From: CAYOKT01 sp964404605
Lineage (GTDB): Bacteria > Electryoneota > Electryoneia > Electryoneales > Electryoneaceae
DNA length: 30,758 nt
Direction: 5' to 3'
Assembly: GCA_964404605.1 (NCBI GenBank)
Contig: CAYOKT010000033.1
Location: 1-30,758 of the forward strand
Shown here: positions 6,263 through 13,581 of the stretch, piece after piece
Layout: every line of letters starts with the position of its first letter
How positions within the stretch are numbered: position 1 is the stretch's first letter
Program-made: the position numbers and the translations under genes
Notes under the pieces: generated by a model
Database searches by the model: none
Seen by the model: the letters and a program-made list of their open reading frames with translations, nothing else
What the model was told of the DNA's origin: nothing

Positions 6263-8265
6263 CCGCCCTCCCGCTCTTCCGCCGCGAGGCGGAGTGTCGC
6301 GCCGCGCCCGAGTTCCGGCAGAACCACGGTGGTCACCCCATCGGCCGTGGTCATCTCAAGGTTCGTCCACCCGCCGAACGGCTCGAGCATACGGGCGCCG
6401 GTGAAGTTCACCCCGGGCACCGAAACGCGCACCCCGGCCAGCGGCGTCGCCTCCACCACCTCCCCCGCCTCGAGGCCGGTGGTGTTGAACAGGTGGATCG
6501 TCCAGCCGCCCGCGCCCCGGCAGGCTGTCACCTGCACCACCCCGGCGCTCCGCACGCGGACCCCCTGCGCCGCGAGCGGCAGCTTCGGCATCGCCGCCCA
6601 CCAGGTCTCCTTCCAGCGCCGCAGGTCCACCGCGGGCGCCGGTTCGCGCGGCTCCTCCCACTCCTCGGTGAGCGCCAGGCCGCGCAGCCACTCCCGCTCC
6701 GGCGAGCCCGCGATCCACAGCACCCCGCCCGGCGGCTTCGACTCCCCGAGCTGCTCGTTCAGGCTGCCCGTCCGCCCGGTGGCGACCACGGTTACGCCCC
6801 CTTTCGCCAGCGCCCTCAACGCCGCCCGCTCCGCGCCGCTCAACACGCGAACGTCCGGCAGGATGAGCACCTTCGCCCTCGTCTCCGCGAGACTCTTCGG
6901 CGTCACCACGGTGTAGGGAACGCCCGCCTCGAGGAAGAGCATCCCCGCGCCGAGGAAGGCATCCACCGCCTCCTCCCCCGCCCAGGTGCGCGATTCGGGC
7001 GAGAAGTAGAGGGCGTACCCGCCGTCGTGGAACGTCTCCTCCGGGTAGTAGAGATCGGCGTGCGCGCGGATCCAGCCCAGCGCCCGGGCGCGCCACTCCT
7101 CCTCGACCGTGGTGCCGCACATCCGCAACCCGCCGCACTCCCAGAACGAGGCGCCCGCCGCGAGGTGGCTGAAGGCGAGGTTCGCCGAGGCGGCGACCTG
7201 GTCGCCCGGCCAGTCGTCCCGCGCGGCGTAGGTCAGCATCCAGCTCGGTCGCGTCCCGGCGAAGGCGCGCAGGGCCAGCAGCCCGGCCTGGTAGCGGGCC
7301 CATTCGTGCGTCCCGCGGGTCGCCGAGGTCTCGAAGGGGTTGTACTCGTGCGCGATCACGTCGCACAGCTCGACGATCCGGTAGGGGTCCGCGCCGACGA
7401 CCACCGGGTCCATGTCCACGCCGGGGTAGAGCTCAACGATGAACGCCACCTCCGGGTTCGTCTCCTTCACCCGGTCGCGCACCCTGGTGACGAATTCGTC
7501 GATCGCGTCCATCCGGAAGCGTACCCACGCCCGGAAGGTAGAGTCGCTGAAGTCGCCCAGCTTCGCCTCGAAAGGGTCGAGGCCGGTGCGGCGGCGGAAC
7601 TCGGCCACCGTCGCATCGTCGAAGCTCGCCCAGGTGTCGCCCCACCCCTCGAAGTGCGTCATCCAGTAGGGGATGTCCATGTAGACGCCGTCCACACCGC
7701 TGGCCGCCAGCCGGCCGACGATCTCGAGGTAGGGGGCCAGCCAGTCCTCCGCGAAGGGGGAGAGCCAGATGTCCTCCTCGCCCGGCGCGATCCAGAACGC
7801 CGCCTTGTCGTCGAACAGGGCCGGGTTGCCCTCCCGGTCGCGCTGCGCCCAGTTGGGATGGTCCTTCAGGGCGGTGTGTTCACCCTCCTTCGAGATGATC
7901 TCCAGCCCGGCGATGTAGCAGATCACCTTCACGCCGCGCTTGTGCCCCTCCTCGGCGAGGAACGAGATCATCGCCAGGGCGCTGTCCGGCGCGTTGAAGT
8001 TCTCGTAGGTCCCGGTGAGCCCGGCGTGGATGTCCACCACGCTCGCCCCGTCGGCCGCCGCGCGCGCCATCTGTTCGGCGGCCTCGGCGCGGCTCTGGTA
8101 CCCGCAGAGGCCGACCAGCGTCGCGCCGCGCAGCCAGGAGAAGTCCGCCGCCCGCGCCGCCCCGGCGAGGAGCAGGAGGGAGAGGAGAACCGCTGCGCCG
8201 GCGGAGCGCCCCCCCGGCGTCCGCGACCCCGGCCCGCTGCGCCCCCTGTCAGAGGATGACGACAA
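6259..8265 (-). CDS. Exported glycosidase-like TIM-barrel protein with beta-galactosidase-trimerisation-like domain
   Basis: A 668-aa exported protein. An N-terminal extension precedes a hydrophobic core (SAGAAVLLSLLLLAGAARA, 21-39) ending in an AxA-type cleavage site. Residues about 45-400 look like a (beta/alpha)8 barrel of the GH-A/GH29-like kind, with VDGVYMDIPYW (Asp197) and FIVELYPG (Glu278) on predicted strand ends as candidate catalytic acids. Residues about 415-525 (ALYFSPESRTW..., then VLILPDVRVLS..., GGVTVVATG) resemble the Rossmann-like trimerisation domain of GH42-type enzymes, followed by a beta-rich tail. No ATG or GTG is available before the signal core. The TTG at 8265 has AAGGAGGG five bases upstream, inside the preceding gene, which it overlaps by 17 bp. 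No specific activity can be named; it resembles the hypothetical glycosyl hydrolase group seen in environmental genomes. Confidence 0.75.
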   Translation of the reverse strand: MSSSSDRGRSGPGSRTPGGRSAGAAVLLSLLLLAGAARAADFSWLRGATLVGLCGYQSRAEAAEQMARAAADGASVVDIHAGLTGTYENFNAPDSALAMISFLAEEGHKRGVKVICYIAGLEIISKEGEHTALKDHPNWAQRDREGNPALFDDKAAFWIAPGEEDIWLSPFAEDWLAPYLEIVGRLAASGVDGVYMDIPYWMTHFEGWGDTWASFDDATVAEFRRRTGLDPFEAKLGDFSDSTFRAWVRFRMDAIDEFVTRVRDRVKETNPEVAFIVELYPGVDMDPVVVGADPYRIVELCDVIAHEYNPFETSATRGTHEWARYQAGLLALRAFAGTRPSWMLTYAARDDWPGDQVAASANLAFSHLAAGASFWECGGLRMCGTTVEEEWRARALGWIRAHADLYYPEETFHDGGYALYFSPESRTWAGEEAVDAFLGAGMLFLEAGVPYTVVTPKSLAETRAKVLILPDVRVLSGAERAALRALAKGGVTVVATGRTGSLNEQLGESKPPGGVLWIAGSPEREWLRGLALTEEWEEPREPAPAVDLRRWKETWWAAMPKLPLAAQGVRVRSAGVVQVTACRGAGGWTIHLFNTTGLEAGEVVEATPLAGVRVSVPGVNFTGARMLEPFGGWTNLEMTTADGVTTVVLPELGRGATLRLAAEEREGG

Positions 8266-10366
8266 ACTTGCCCTCCTTCGTCCCGATGCGGCTCTTGACG
8301 TGGTAGAAGTATACGCCCGGCGCCACGAGCTGACGGTCGTCGTTCAGCAGGTTCCAGAACGCGATGGAGGGCGCCTTCGAGCCCGCCGCGTCGTGCTCGA
8401 TGGTCCGCACCTTCTCGCCCGCCGAGTTGTAGATGGTGATCGTGCAACGGTTCGGCAGACCGGTGAACTGCAACTCGCGGAGCAGCCCCTGCTCGAAGGC
8501 GTCCGCGACGATGTACGGGTTCGGCACCACCCGTACGTTGTCCAGGCTCGACAGCGCGCCGGGGGCGTGGGGGATCACCTCCACCGTGTTGTTGATCTCG
8601 TCCGGGAGGGTCGCCGGGGTGTTCTCCAGCGGGCCGACGACGCCGTTGCCGGTGTCGTAGGCGGCGATATAGTACTGGTAGGTCAGGCCGTTCAGGATGT
8701 CCCGGTCGGTGAAGGTGCGCACCGGGTCGCCCGGCTGGAAGAGGGTCAGGCCGTCCTCCGCCGTCACCTCGTGCAGCCGCGGCAGGCCGGTGTCGTCACC
8801 GAGGTAGTACCAGGCGTACTCCGGCAGCGATTCGTAGTTGCCCTTCAGCCCGTCCTCGAGGTCGAACTGGGCGAGGGGGATGTAGTGGGTCCCGCCCTGG
8901 AAGTCCTCGAAGGTACTGCTGCCCCAGGTGACCCCGTTGTCCGCGCTGCGGTAGATCTTGTACCCTTCGAACTCGGGGTCCTCCTCGGCCGCGGTGTCCC
9001 AGTAGAGGGTCACCTTCCGGTCGCCCACCACCGCCTCGGCCGTCGGCGCGGGGGGCGCGGTCAGCGGCTGCCAGTCGTTCTCGTAGAGGCTGATCGCCCG
9101 CGCGGCGTTGGTGAACAGGTCCTCGCGCGTGGTGCCGAACACCACCGCGATAATCATCGTATCCGCCTCGCCCGGCGCGAGGTCGATGGGCGAGGAGCCG
9201 ATGACCTGCAGGCCGTCCGCGCCCGAGCCGACGTAGTAGCCCGGCCCGCCGTTCTCGCTGTCCGGCACGCCGTCCCCGTCGAAGTCGTCGTCGAAGTGGT
9301 CGCCGTCGCTGTCCTGCGGGTCGTTGTTGTTCAGCAGGTTCCATTCGTAGTACATCTCCGGGTTTCCGCCGGAGCCGGAGGGGGAGGCCTGCCCCTGCCA
9401 GAAGTGCGAGGCGTCGTAGGAGGCGACCCGGTGGTCGCCGCCGGGCATCCGCAGGGCGCAGACCCCGCCCCACGGGATCTCCTCGCCGGAGAGCACGCCG
9501 CCGAAGGGGCTCACCTCGTAGTCGTTGTCGTCCGTGGCGTAGGCGAGCTGCAGGTCGCCGTTCCAGTAGTGGCGGTCGTCATCGCTGAAGGCGGGCGACC
9601 ACGCCTCGGGCAGGAACCCGAGGTCGATGTGCGTCCCCACCCGCAGGTCGTGAATCGTGTCCGTGCCGATGTTGCGCACCACCACCACCCAGACGAGGAA
9701 ATCCTCGTACAGGCTCCCCTGCCAGGCGAGTCCGCGGACCACCATCTGCGTCTTCAGCCAGCGTGTGGTGCTGTTGGCCGATTCGAGCTGGTCCGTACCG
9801 CCCCAGCCGTAGGCGACGGAGAAGCTCTCCACGTCGGCGACCCGCTCCCCGCCCGGCCCGAAGCCCGGCCAGCCCTCCGAGCCGACCAACAGCGGGATGT
9901 CCGTGTCCGGGTAGGTGGCGGGCCAGGGGTCCGGCCAGCTCTCCGGGTTGTCGGACATGGAGGCCATCTCCGGCGCCGCCAGCTCCGCGTAGGGCGCGAA
10001 GTGCTCCTCGTTCCAGAAGTCCGCCGACCCCTCGTCCATCGTGCCGTCGAGGAAGGCCAGCCCGTCCGGGTTGACCCCGCCCCAGGTGCCGTCCGGCTGG
10101 TCCGCGGGCGCGCCGACCACGAAGCCGATGCTGGTGCCCCAGTAGAGCCCGGACCCGTTGGGATATTCGAACGCCGGCGACCGCGCCAGCGGGCGGTTCT
10201 GCTGGTTCCCGTCGCACAGCAGCCCGGTGTTGTTGAACAGCGTGGCGACCTTGTTCAGCCGGAAGCTGTTCCACCGCTGGTAGACCATCGGGTTCTCCTG
10301 CGCCAGCAGGACGTTCGATGGCAGCACCAGCAGGAGGACCACCGCGAGTCGCACCGTTTTCCGCAT
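8249..10366 (-). CDS. Secreted multidomain protein with FN3 and T9SS/FlgD-like C-terminal tail (paralogue A)
   Basis: A 705-aa secreted protein. It has a signal peptide (MRKTVRLAVVLLLVLPSNVLLAQ), a long N-terminal region starting ENPMVYQRWNS, an Asp-rich calcium-loop stretch (DSDGDHFDDDFDGDGVPDSE) of thrombospondin-3-repeat type, a fibronectin-III-like domain (APTAEAVVGDRKVTLYWD onward) and a terminal sandwich beginning VRVVPNPYIV and ending GVYFYHVKS...KFVVIL, as in T9SS type A or FlgD-like tails. The ATG at 10366 follows GGGGAGGAACGGGC; frame extensions upstream run into the next gene and are rejected. It is a clear paralogue of the product at 11447-13570, from the mature N-terminus (NTGLLCDGNQQN in both) to the C-terminus. 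The PorV-like gene sits between the two copies. Surface display and glycan binding are plausible but unproven. Confidence 0.85.
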   Translation of the reverse strand: MRKTVRLAVVLLLVLPSNVLLAQENPMVYQRWNSFRLNKVATLFNNTGLLCDGNQQNRPLARSPAFEYPNGSGLYWGTSIGFVVGAPADQPDGTWGGVNPDGLAFLDGTMDEGSADFWNEEHFAPYAELAAPEMASMSDNPESWPDPWPATYPDTDIPLLVGSEGWPGFGPGGERVADVESFSVAYGWGGTDQLESANSTTRWLKTQMVVRGLAWQGSLYEDFLVWVVVVRNIGTDTIHDLRVGTHIDLGFLPEAWSPAFSDDDRHYWNGDLQLAYATDDNDYEVSPFGGVLSGEEIPWGGVCALRMPGGDHRVASYDASHFWQGQASPSGSGGNPEMYYEWNLLNNNDPQDSDGDHFDDDFDGDGVPDSENGGPGYYVGSGADGLQVIGSSPIDLAPGEADTMIIAVVFGTTREDLFTNAARAISLYENDWQPLTAPPAPTAEAVVGDRKVTLYWDTAAEEDPEFEGYKIYRSADNGVTWGSSTFEDFQGGTHYIPLAQFDLEDGLKGNYESLPEYAWYYLGDDTGLPRLHEVTAEDGLTLFQPGDPVRTFTDRDILNGLTYQYYIAAYDTGNGVVGPLENTPATLPDEINNTVEVIPHAPGALSSLDNVRVVPNPYIVADAFEQGLLRELQFTGLPNRCTITIYNSAGEKVRTIEHDAAGSKAPSIAFWNLLNDDRQLVAPGVYFYHVKSRIGTKEGKFVVIL
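8271..8278 (-). promoter_or_regulatory. Ribosome binding site for a TTG start inside the preceding gene
   Basis: AAGGAGGG on the minus strand lies within the last codons of the secreted paralogue A and 5 bases before the TTG at 8265. No ATG or GTG exists in that frame before the signal sequence, so this site fixes TTG as the start of the exported glycosidase-like protein and couples the two genes. Confidence 0.65.
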
Positions 10367-10416
10367 GCCCGTTCCTCCCCTCCTCATGTTCCGCGATGCG
10401 CGGCTCAGCGCCGGGC

Positions 10417-11430
10417 TCAGAAACGGAAGCCGACGGTGAACTGGTGAACCAGGTCGAAGATGCCCCAGTCCGCGACGGCGTAATCGAACATCATCCGCCC
10501 CATGTTCGGCACCCGGAGGTTGAGGCCGAACCCCGCCGACCACGAGGCCTCGTCCCAGCCGAAGCGGTAGCCGCCGCGGAGGAAGACGAAGTCGTTGTAG
10601 CTGTACTCCGCGCCGAGGTGCTGCCGGGTGACATGGTCGCGGCTGTCGAGGATGGAATAGGCGAGGTGCAGCCGCATCCGGTCCCAGCGCAGGAGGTCCG
10701 TCTCCGCTCCGAAGCGGAACAGCAGCGGCAGGTCCCAGGACTCCGTCTTCAGCACCGCCGGCACCTCCTTGCCGGACGGGCTGCCGGGCACCTCGTAGAT
10801 CACCTCGAGGTCGCGCCCGGTGAACTTCATCTTGCTGCCGAAGTTCGCCAGCGTCGCGGAGAGGACCATTTCATGCAGGAAACTGGTCCGGAAGGTGGAG
10901 CCGAGGTCGAAGGCGAAGGCGGAGGCGGACGCCGCGGAGAGGTTCTCGTGCACGTACTTCAGCTTCAGGCCGACGGCGAAACGGTCGGTCAGGTTGGCGG
11001 CGTAGGTCCCGCCGAGCATCAGGTCGCTGGCGGAGAAGAAGCGGCCGGTCCCGTCCTGGTCCCCGAGGGTGGTCTCCTCCATCTCCCCGGAGCCGAAGTA
11101 GTCGATGTCCACCCCGAAAGTGCCGATTCCCGGCATCGGGTAGGAGGCGGCGATGTAGGTGATCCGCGTGTCCACCAGCCACCGCATGGTGGCGAAGGTC
11201 ACCGACCCCTGCGTCCCGGCGGCGATGGCGGCCGGGTTGTACATCGTGCCGGCGGCGCCGCTGCCGCCCGCCATCGGCGCCTCGCCCATCGCCGTGTTCC
11301 GCGCCACGGGGCTGACCTTGAGGAAGTTCGCCACCGAGGTGCCGGCGTAGTTCACATTCTGCGCCAGGCCCGCCGCGACGACCACCGGGACCAGCGCAAG
11401 CGCCAGGGTTACATGCCGAAAGGTTTTCAT
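10417..11430 (-). CDS. PorV/PorQ-family outer-membrane beta-barrel protein
   Basis: A 337-aa barrel with a signal peptide (MKTFRHVTLALALVPVVVAAGLAQ). The mature start NYAGTSVANFLKVSPVARNTAMGEA is characteristic of the PorV/PorQ (UPF0164) family, with an NPAAIA motif soon after, repeated amphipathic strands and a C-terminal aromatic end (FTVGFRF) expected of BAM-inserted barrels. In the type IX system PorV shuttles cargo from the translocon to the attachment complex. Here the gene lies between two paralogous tailed secreted proteins (16 bp and 50 bp gaps) and just downstream of the TonB receptor, which suggests a dedicated export or anchoring partner rather than the genome's general PorV. The ATG at 11430 has GGGGAAGGGACG upstream. 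Confidence 0.87.
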   Translation of the reverse strand: MKTFRHVTLALALVPVVVAAGLAQNVNYAGTSVANFLKVSPVARNTAMGEAPMAGGSGAAGTMYNPAAIAAGTQGSVTFATMRWLVDTRITYIAASYPMPGIGTFGVDIDYFGSGEMEETTLGDQDGTGRFFSASDLMLGGTYAANLTDRFAVGLKLKYVHENLSAASASAFAFDLGSTFRTSFLHEMVLSATLANFGSKMKFTGRDLEVIYEVPGSPSGKEVPAVLKTESWDLPLLFRFGAETDLLRWDRMRLHLAYSILDSRDHVTRQHLGAEYSYNDFVFLRGGYRFGWDEASWSAGFGLNLRVPNMGRMMFDYAVADWGIFDLVHQFTVGFRF

Positions 11431-11446
11431 CGTCCCTTCCCCTCGG

Positions 11447-13570
11447 TTAGAGGATGATCACGAACTTGCCGGATGTCTCGCCCACGGGCGACGTGATGTG
11501 GTAGAAGTACACCCCCGGCCCGACCAACTGATGATCGTCGTTGAGCAGATCCCAGGTGCGGATGGACTCCGCCTTCGCGCCCGCGGCGTCGTGCTCCAGC
11601 GTCCGCACCAGCTCGCCCGCCGAGTTGAAGATGCGCACCGTCGCCCGCCCCGGAAGGCGGGTGAACTGGATCTCCCGCGAGCGCCCCTGCTCCCAGGCGT
11701 TGCTGACGATGTAGGGATTGGGGACCACCCGGACCTCGTCCAGGTCCGACGCGGTGGCGGCCGCCGCCGCGTGCGGGACGACCTCCACCGTGTTGTTCAC
11801 CTCGGCGGGGTTCGTCGCCGGCGTGTTCTCCAGCGGGCCGACGACACCGTTGCCGCTGTCGTACGCGGCGACGTAGTAACGGTACTTCAGACCGTTCATG
11901 ATGTCACGGTCGGTGAAGGCGTACACCGAATCGCCCACCGGGAAGCTGCTCAGCCCCATCTCGGCGGTCACCGCCTGCTTCGCCGGCAGGCCGGTATCGT
12001 CGCCCAGGTCGAACCAGGCGTACTCGGCCAGCGTCCGGTAGTTGCCCTTGATGCCGTCGTCCAGGTCGAACCGGGCCATCGGCACGTAATGCACGCCGCC
12101 GGAGAAGTCGTTGAAGCTCCGATCGCCCCAGGTCACCCCGTTGTCCGCGCTGCGGTACAGCTTGTACCCCTCGAACTCCTCGTCCTCTTCCGCGTCGTCC
12201 GACCAGTAGAGGGTCACCGCGCGGTCGGCCACCACCGCCTCGAGGGTCGGGGCGGGGGGCGGGGTCAACGGCTGCCAGCCGTTCTCGTACAGGTTCAGCG
12301 CGCGCCGGGCGTTGGTGATCAGGTCGGCCTTGTTGATCCCGAAGACGGTGGCGAAGATCAGGGTGTCGATCTCGCCCGGCGCCAGGTCGAAGGGCTCCGA
12401 GCCCATCACCTGCACGCCGTCCGCGCCGGAGGCGACCCAGTAGCCGGGCCCGCCGTTCTCCACGTCCGGCACGCCGTCCTCGTCGAAGTCGTCGTCGATC
12501 CCGTCCCCGTCGCTGTCCTGCGGGTCCTGGTCGTTGACCAGGTTGTAGAGGTAGTAGAGTTCCTGCGAGGCGCCGTTGCCGCGCGGGGTGGTCGCGTTCT
12601 GCCAGAAGTGGAAGACGTCGTAGGTGTGCACCCGGTGGTCGCCGCCGGGCATCCGCAGGGCGATGGCCCCGCCCCAGGCGATCTCCTCCCCGCCCACCGT
12701 GCCGCCGCTCGGCAGGATCTCGAAGCTGTTGTCATCCCAGCCGTAGGCGAGCTGGAGCTGCGGGTCGTAGTAGTGCCGGTCCTCGTCGTAGAACGGCGCG
12801 GCGAAGAACTCGGGGAAGAACCCGAAGTCCACGTGCACCCCCACCCGCAGGTCCTGGATCGGGTCGGTGCCGATGTTCTCCACGGTGTACACCCAGACGA
12901 TGAAATCTTCGTACAGCGACCCGGACCAGGCGAGGCCCCGGCAGGTCAGCTCGGTGTTCAGCCAGTGCACGTTCTCCGTCGCGCCGGACTCCTGCGCGTC
13001 CGTCCCCTTCCAGCCGTACATCGCGGTGAAACTCTCCACCTCGGCGACCTTTTCGCCCCCGGGGCCGAACCCCGGCCAGCCCTCCGAACCCACGGCCAGC
13101 GGCCGCCCGGAGCCGGGCAGCACATCCGGCCAGGGATCCGGCCAGGACTCGACGTCGTCGGACATCGGGGTGCGCTCCACGGTTCCGAGGAAGGGGTAGG
13201 GCGCGAAGTGCTCCTCGCTCCAGAAGGCCGCCGACCCCTCGTCCATCGTCCCGTCCAGGTAGGGCTTCTGGTCCGCGTTGTCGCCGCCGACCGCGCCGGG
13301 GAGCTGGTCGGCCGGCGCGCCGAGGACCACCCCGACGCTGGTGCCGTACTGGATCCCCGACCCGTTGGGGTACTCGAAGGCGGGCGGACGGGCCAGCGGC
13401 ATGTTCTGCTGGTTGCCGTCGCAGAGCAGCCCGGTGTTGTTGAACTGGGTGCGCACCAGGTTGTAGTCGAAGATGTTCCACCGCTGGTTGACCATCGGGT
13501 TCTCCTGCGCCGCCGCGAACCACGCCGGCGCAAGCCCCGCGATCAGCAGCAGTGCCGCTCGGGTACGCAT
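11447..13570 (-). CDS. Secreted multidomain protein with FN3 and T9SS/FlgD-like C-terminal tail (paralogue B)
   Basis: A 707-aa secreted protein with the same architecture as the product at 8249-10366: signal peptide (MRTRAALLLIAGLAPAWFAAAQ), large N-terminal domain beginning ENPMVNQRWNI, Asp-rich stretch DSDGDGIDDDFDEDGVPDVE, FN3-like domain (APTLEAVVADRAVTLYWS onward) and a terminal sandwich from VRVVPNPYIV to GKFVIIL. The two are alike along their whole length, so they come from a tandem duplication that now brackets the PorV-like gene. The ATG at 13570 lies 11 bp after the TonB receptor stop, with GAGGAGGAGACTC upstream. In SusCD-type loci this position holds SusD; none is present, so these proteins may be the surface glycan-capture partners. 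This role is inference from position. Confidence 0.85.
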   Translation of the reverse strand: MRTRAALLLIAGLAPAWFAAAQENPMVNQRWNIFDYNLVRTQFNNTGLLCDGNQQNMPLARPPAFEYPNGSGIQYGTSVGVVLGAPADQLPGAVGGDNADQKPYLDGTMDEGSAAFWSEEHFAPYPFLGTVERTPMSDDVESWPDPWPDVLPGSGRPLAVGSEGWPGFGPGGEKVAEVESFTAMYGWKGTDAQESGATENVHWLNTELTCRGLAWSGSLYEDFIVWVYTVENIGTDPIQDLRVGVHVDFGFFPEFFAAPFYDEDRHYYDPQLQLAYGWDDNSFEILPSGGTVGGEEIAWGGAIALRMPGGDHRVHTYDVFHFWQNATTPRGNGASQELYYLYNLVNDQDPQDSDGDGIDDDFDEDGVPDVENGGPGYWVASGADGVQVMGSEPFDLAPGEIDTLIFATVFGINKADLITNARRALNLYENGWQPLTPPPAPTLEAVVADRAVTLYWSDDAEEDEEFEGYKLYRSADNGVTWGDRSFNDFSGGVHYVPMARFDLDDGIKGNYRTLAEYAWFDLGDDTGLPAKQAVTAEMGLSSFPVGDSVYAFTDRDIMNGLKYRYYVAAYDSGNGVVGPLENTPATNPAEVNNTVEVVPHAAAAATASDLDEVRVVPNPYIVSNAWEQGRSREIQFTRLPGRATVRIFNSAGELVRTLEHDAAGAKAESIRTWDLLNDDHQLVGPGVYFYHITSPVGETSGKFVIIL

Positions 13571-13581
13571 GAGTCTCCTCC

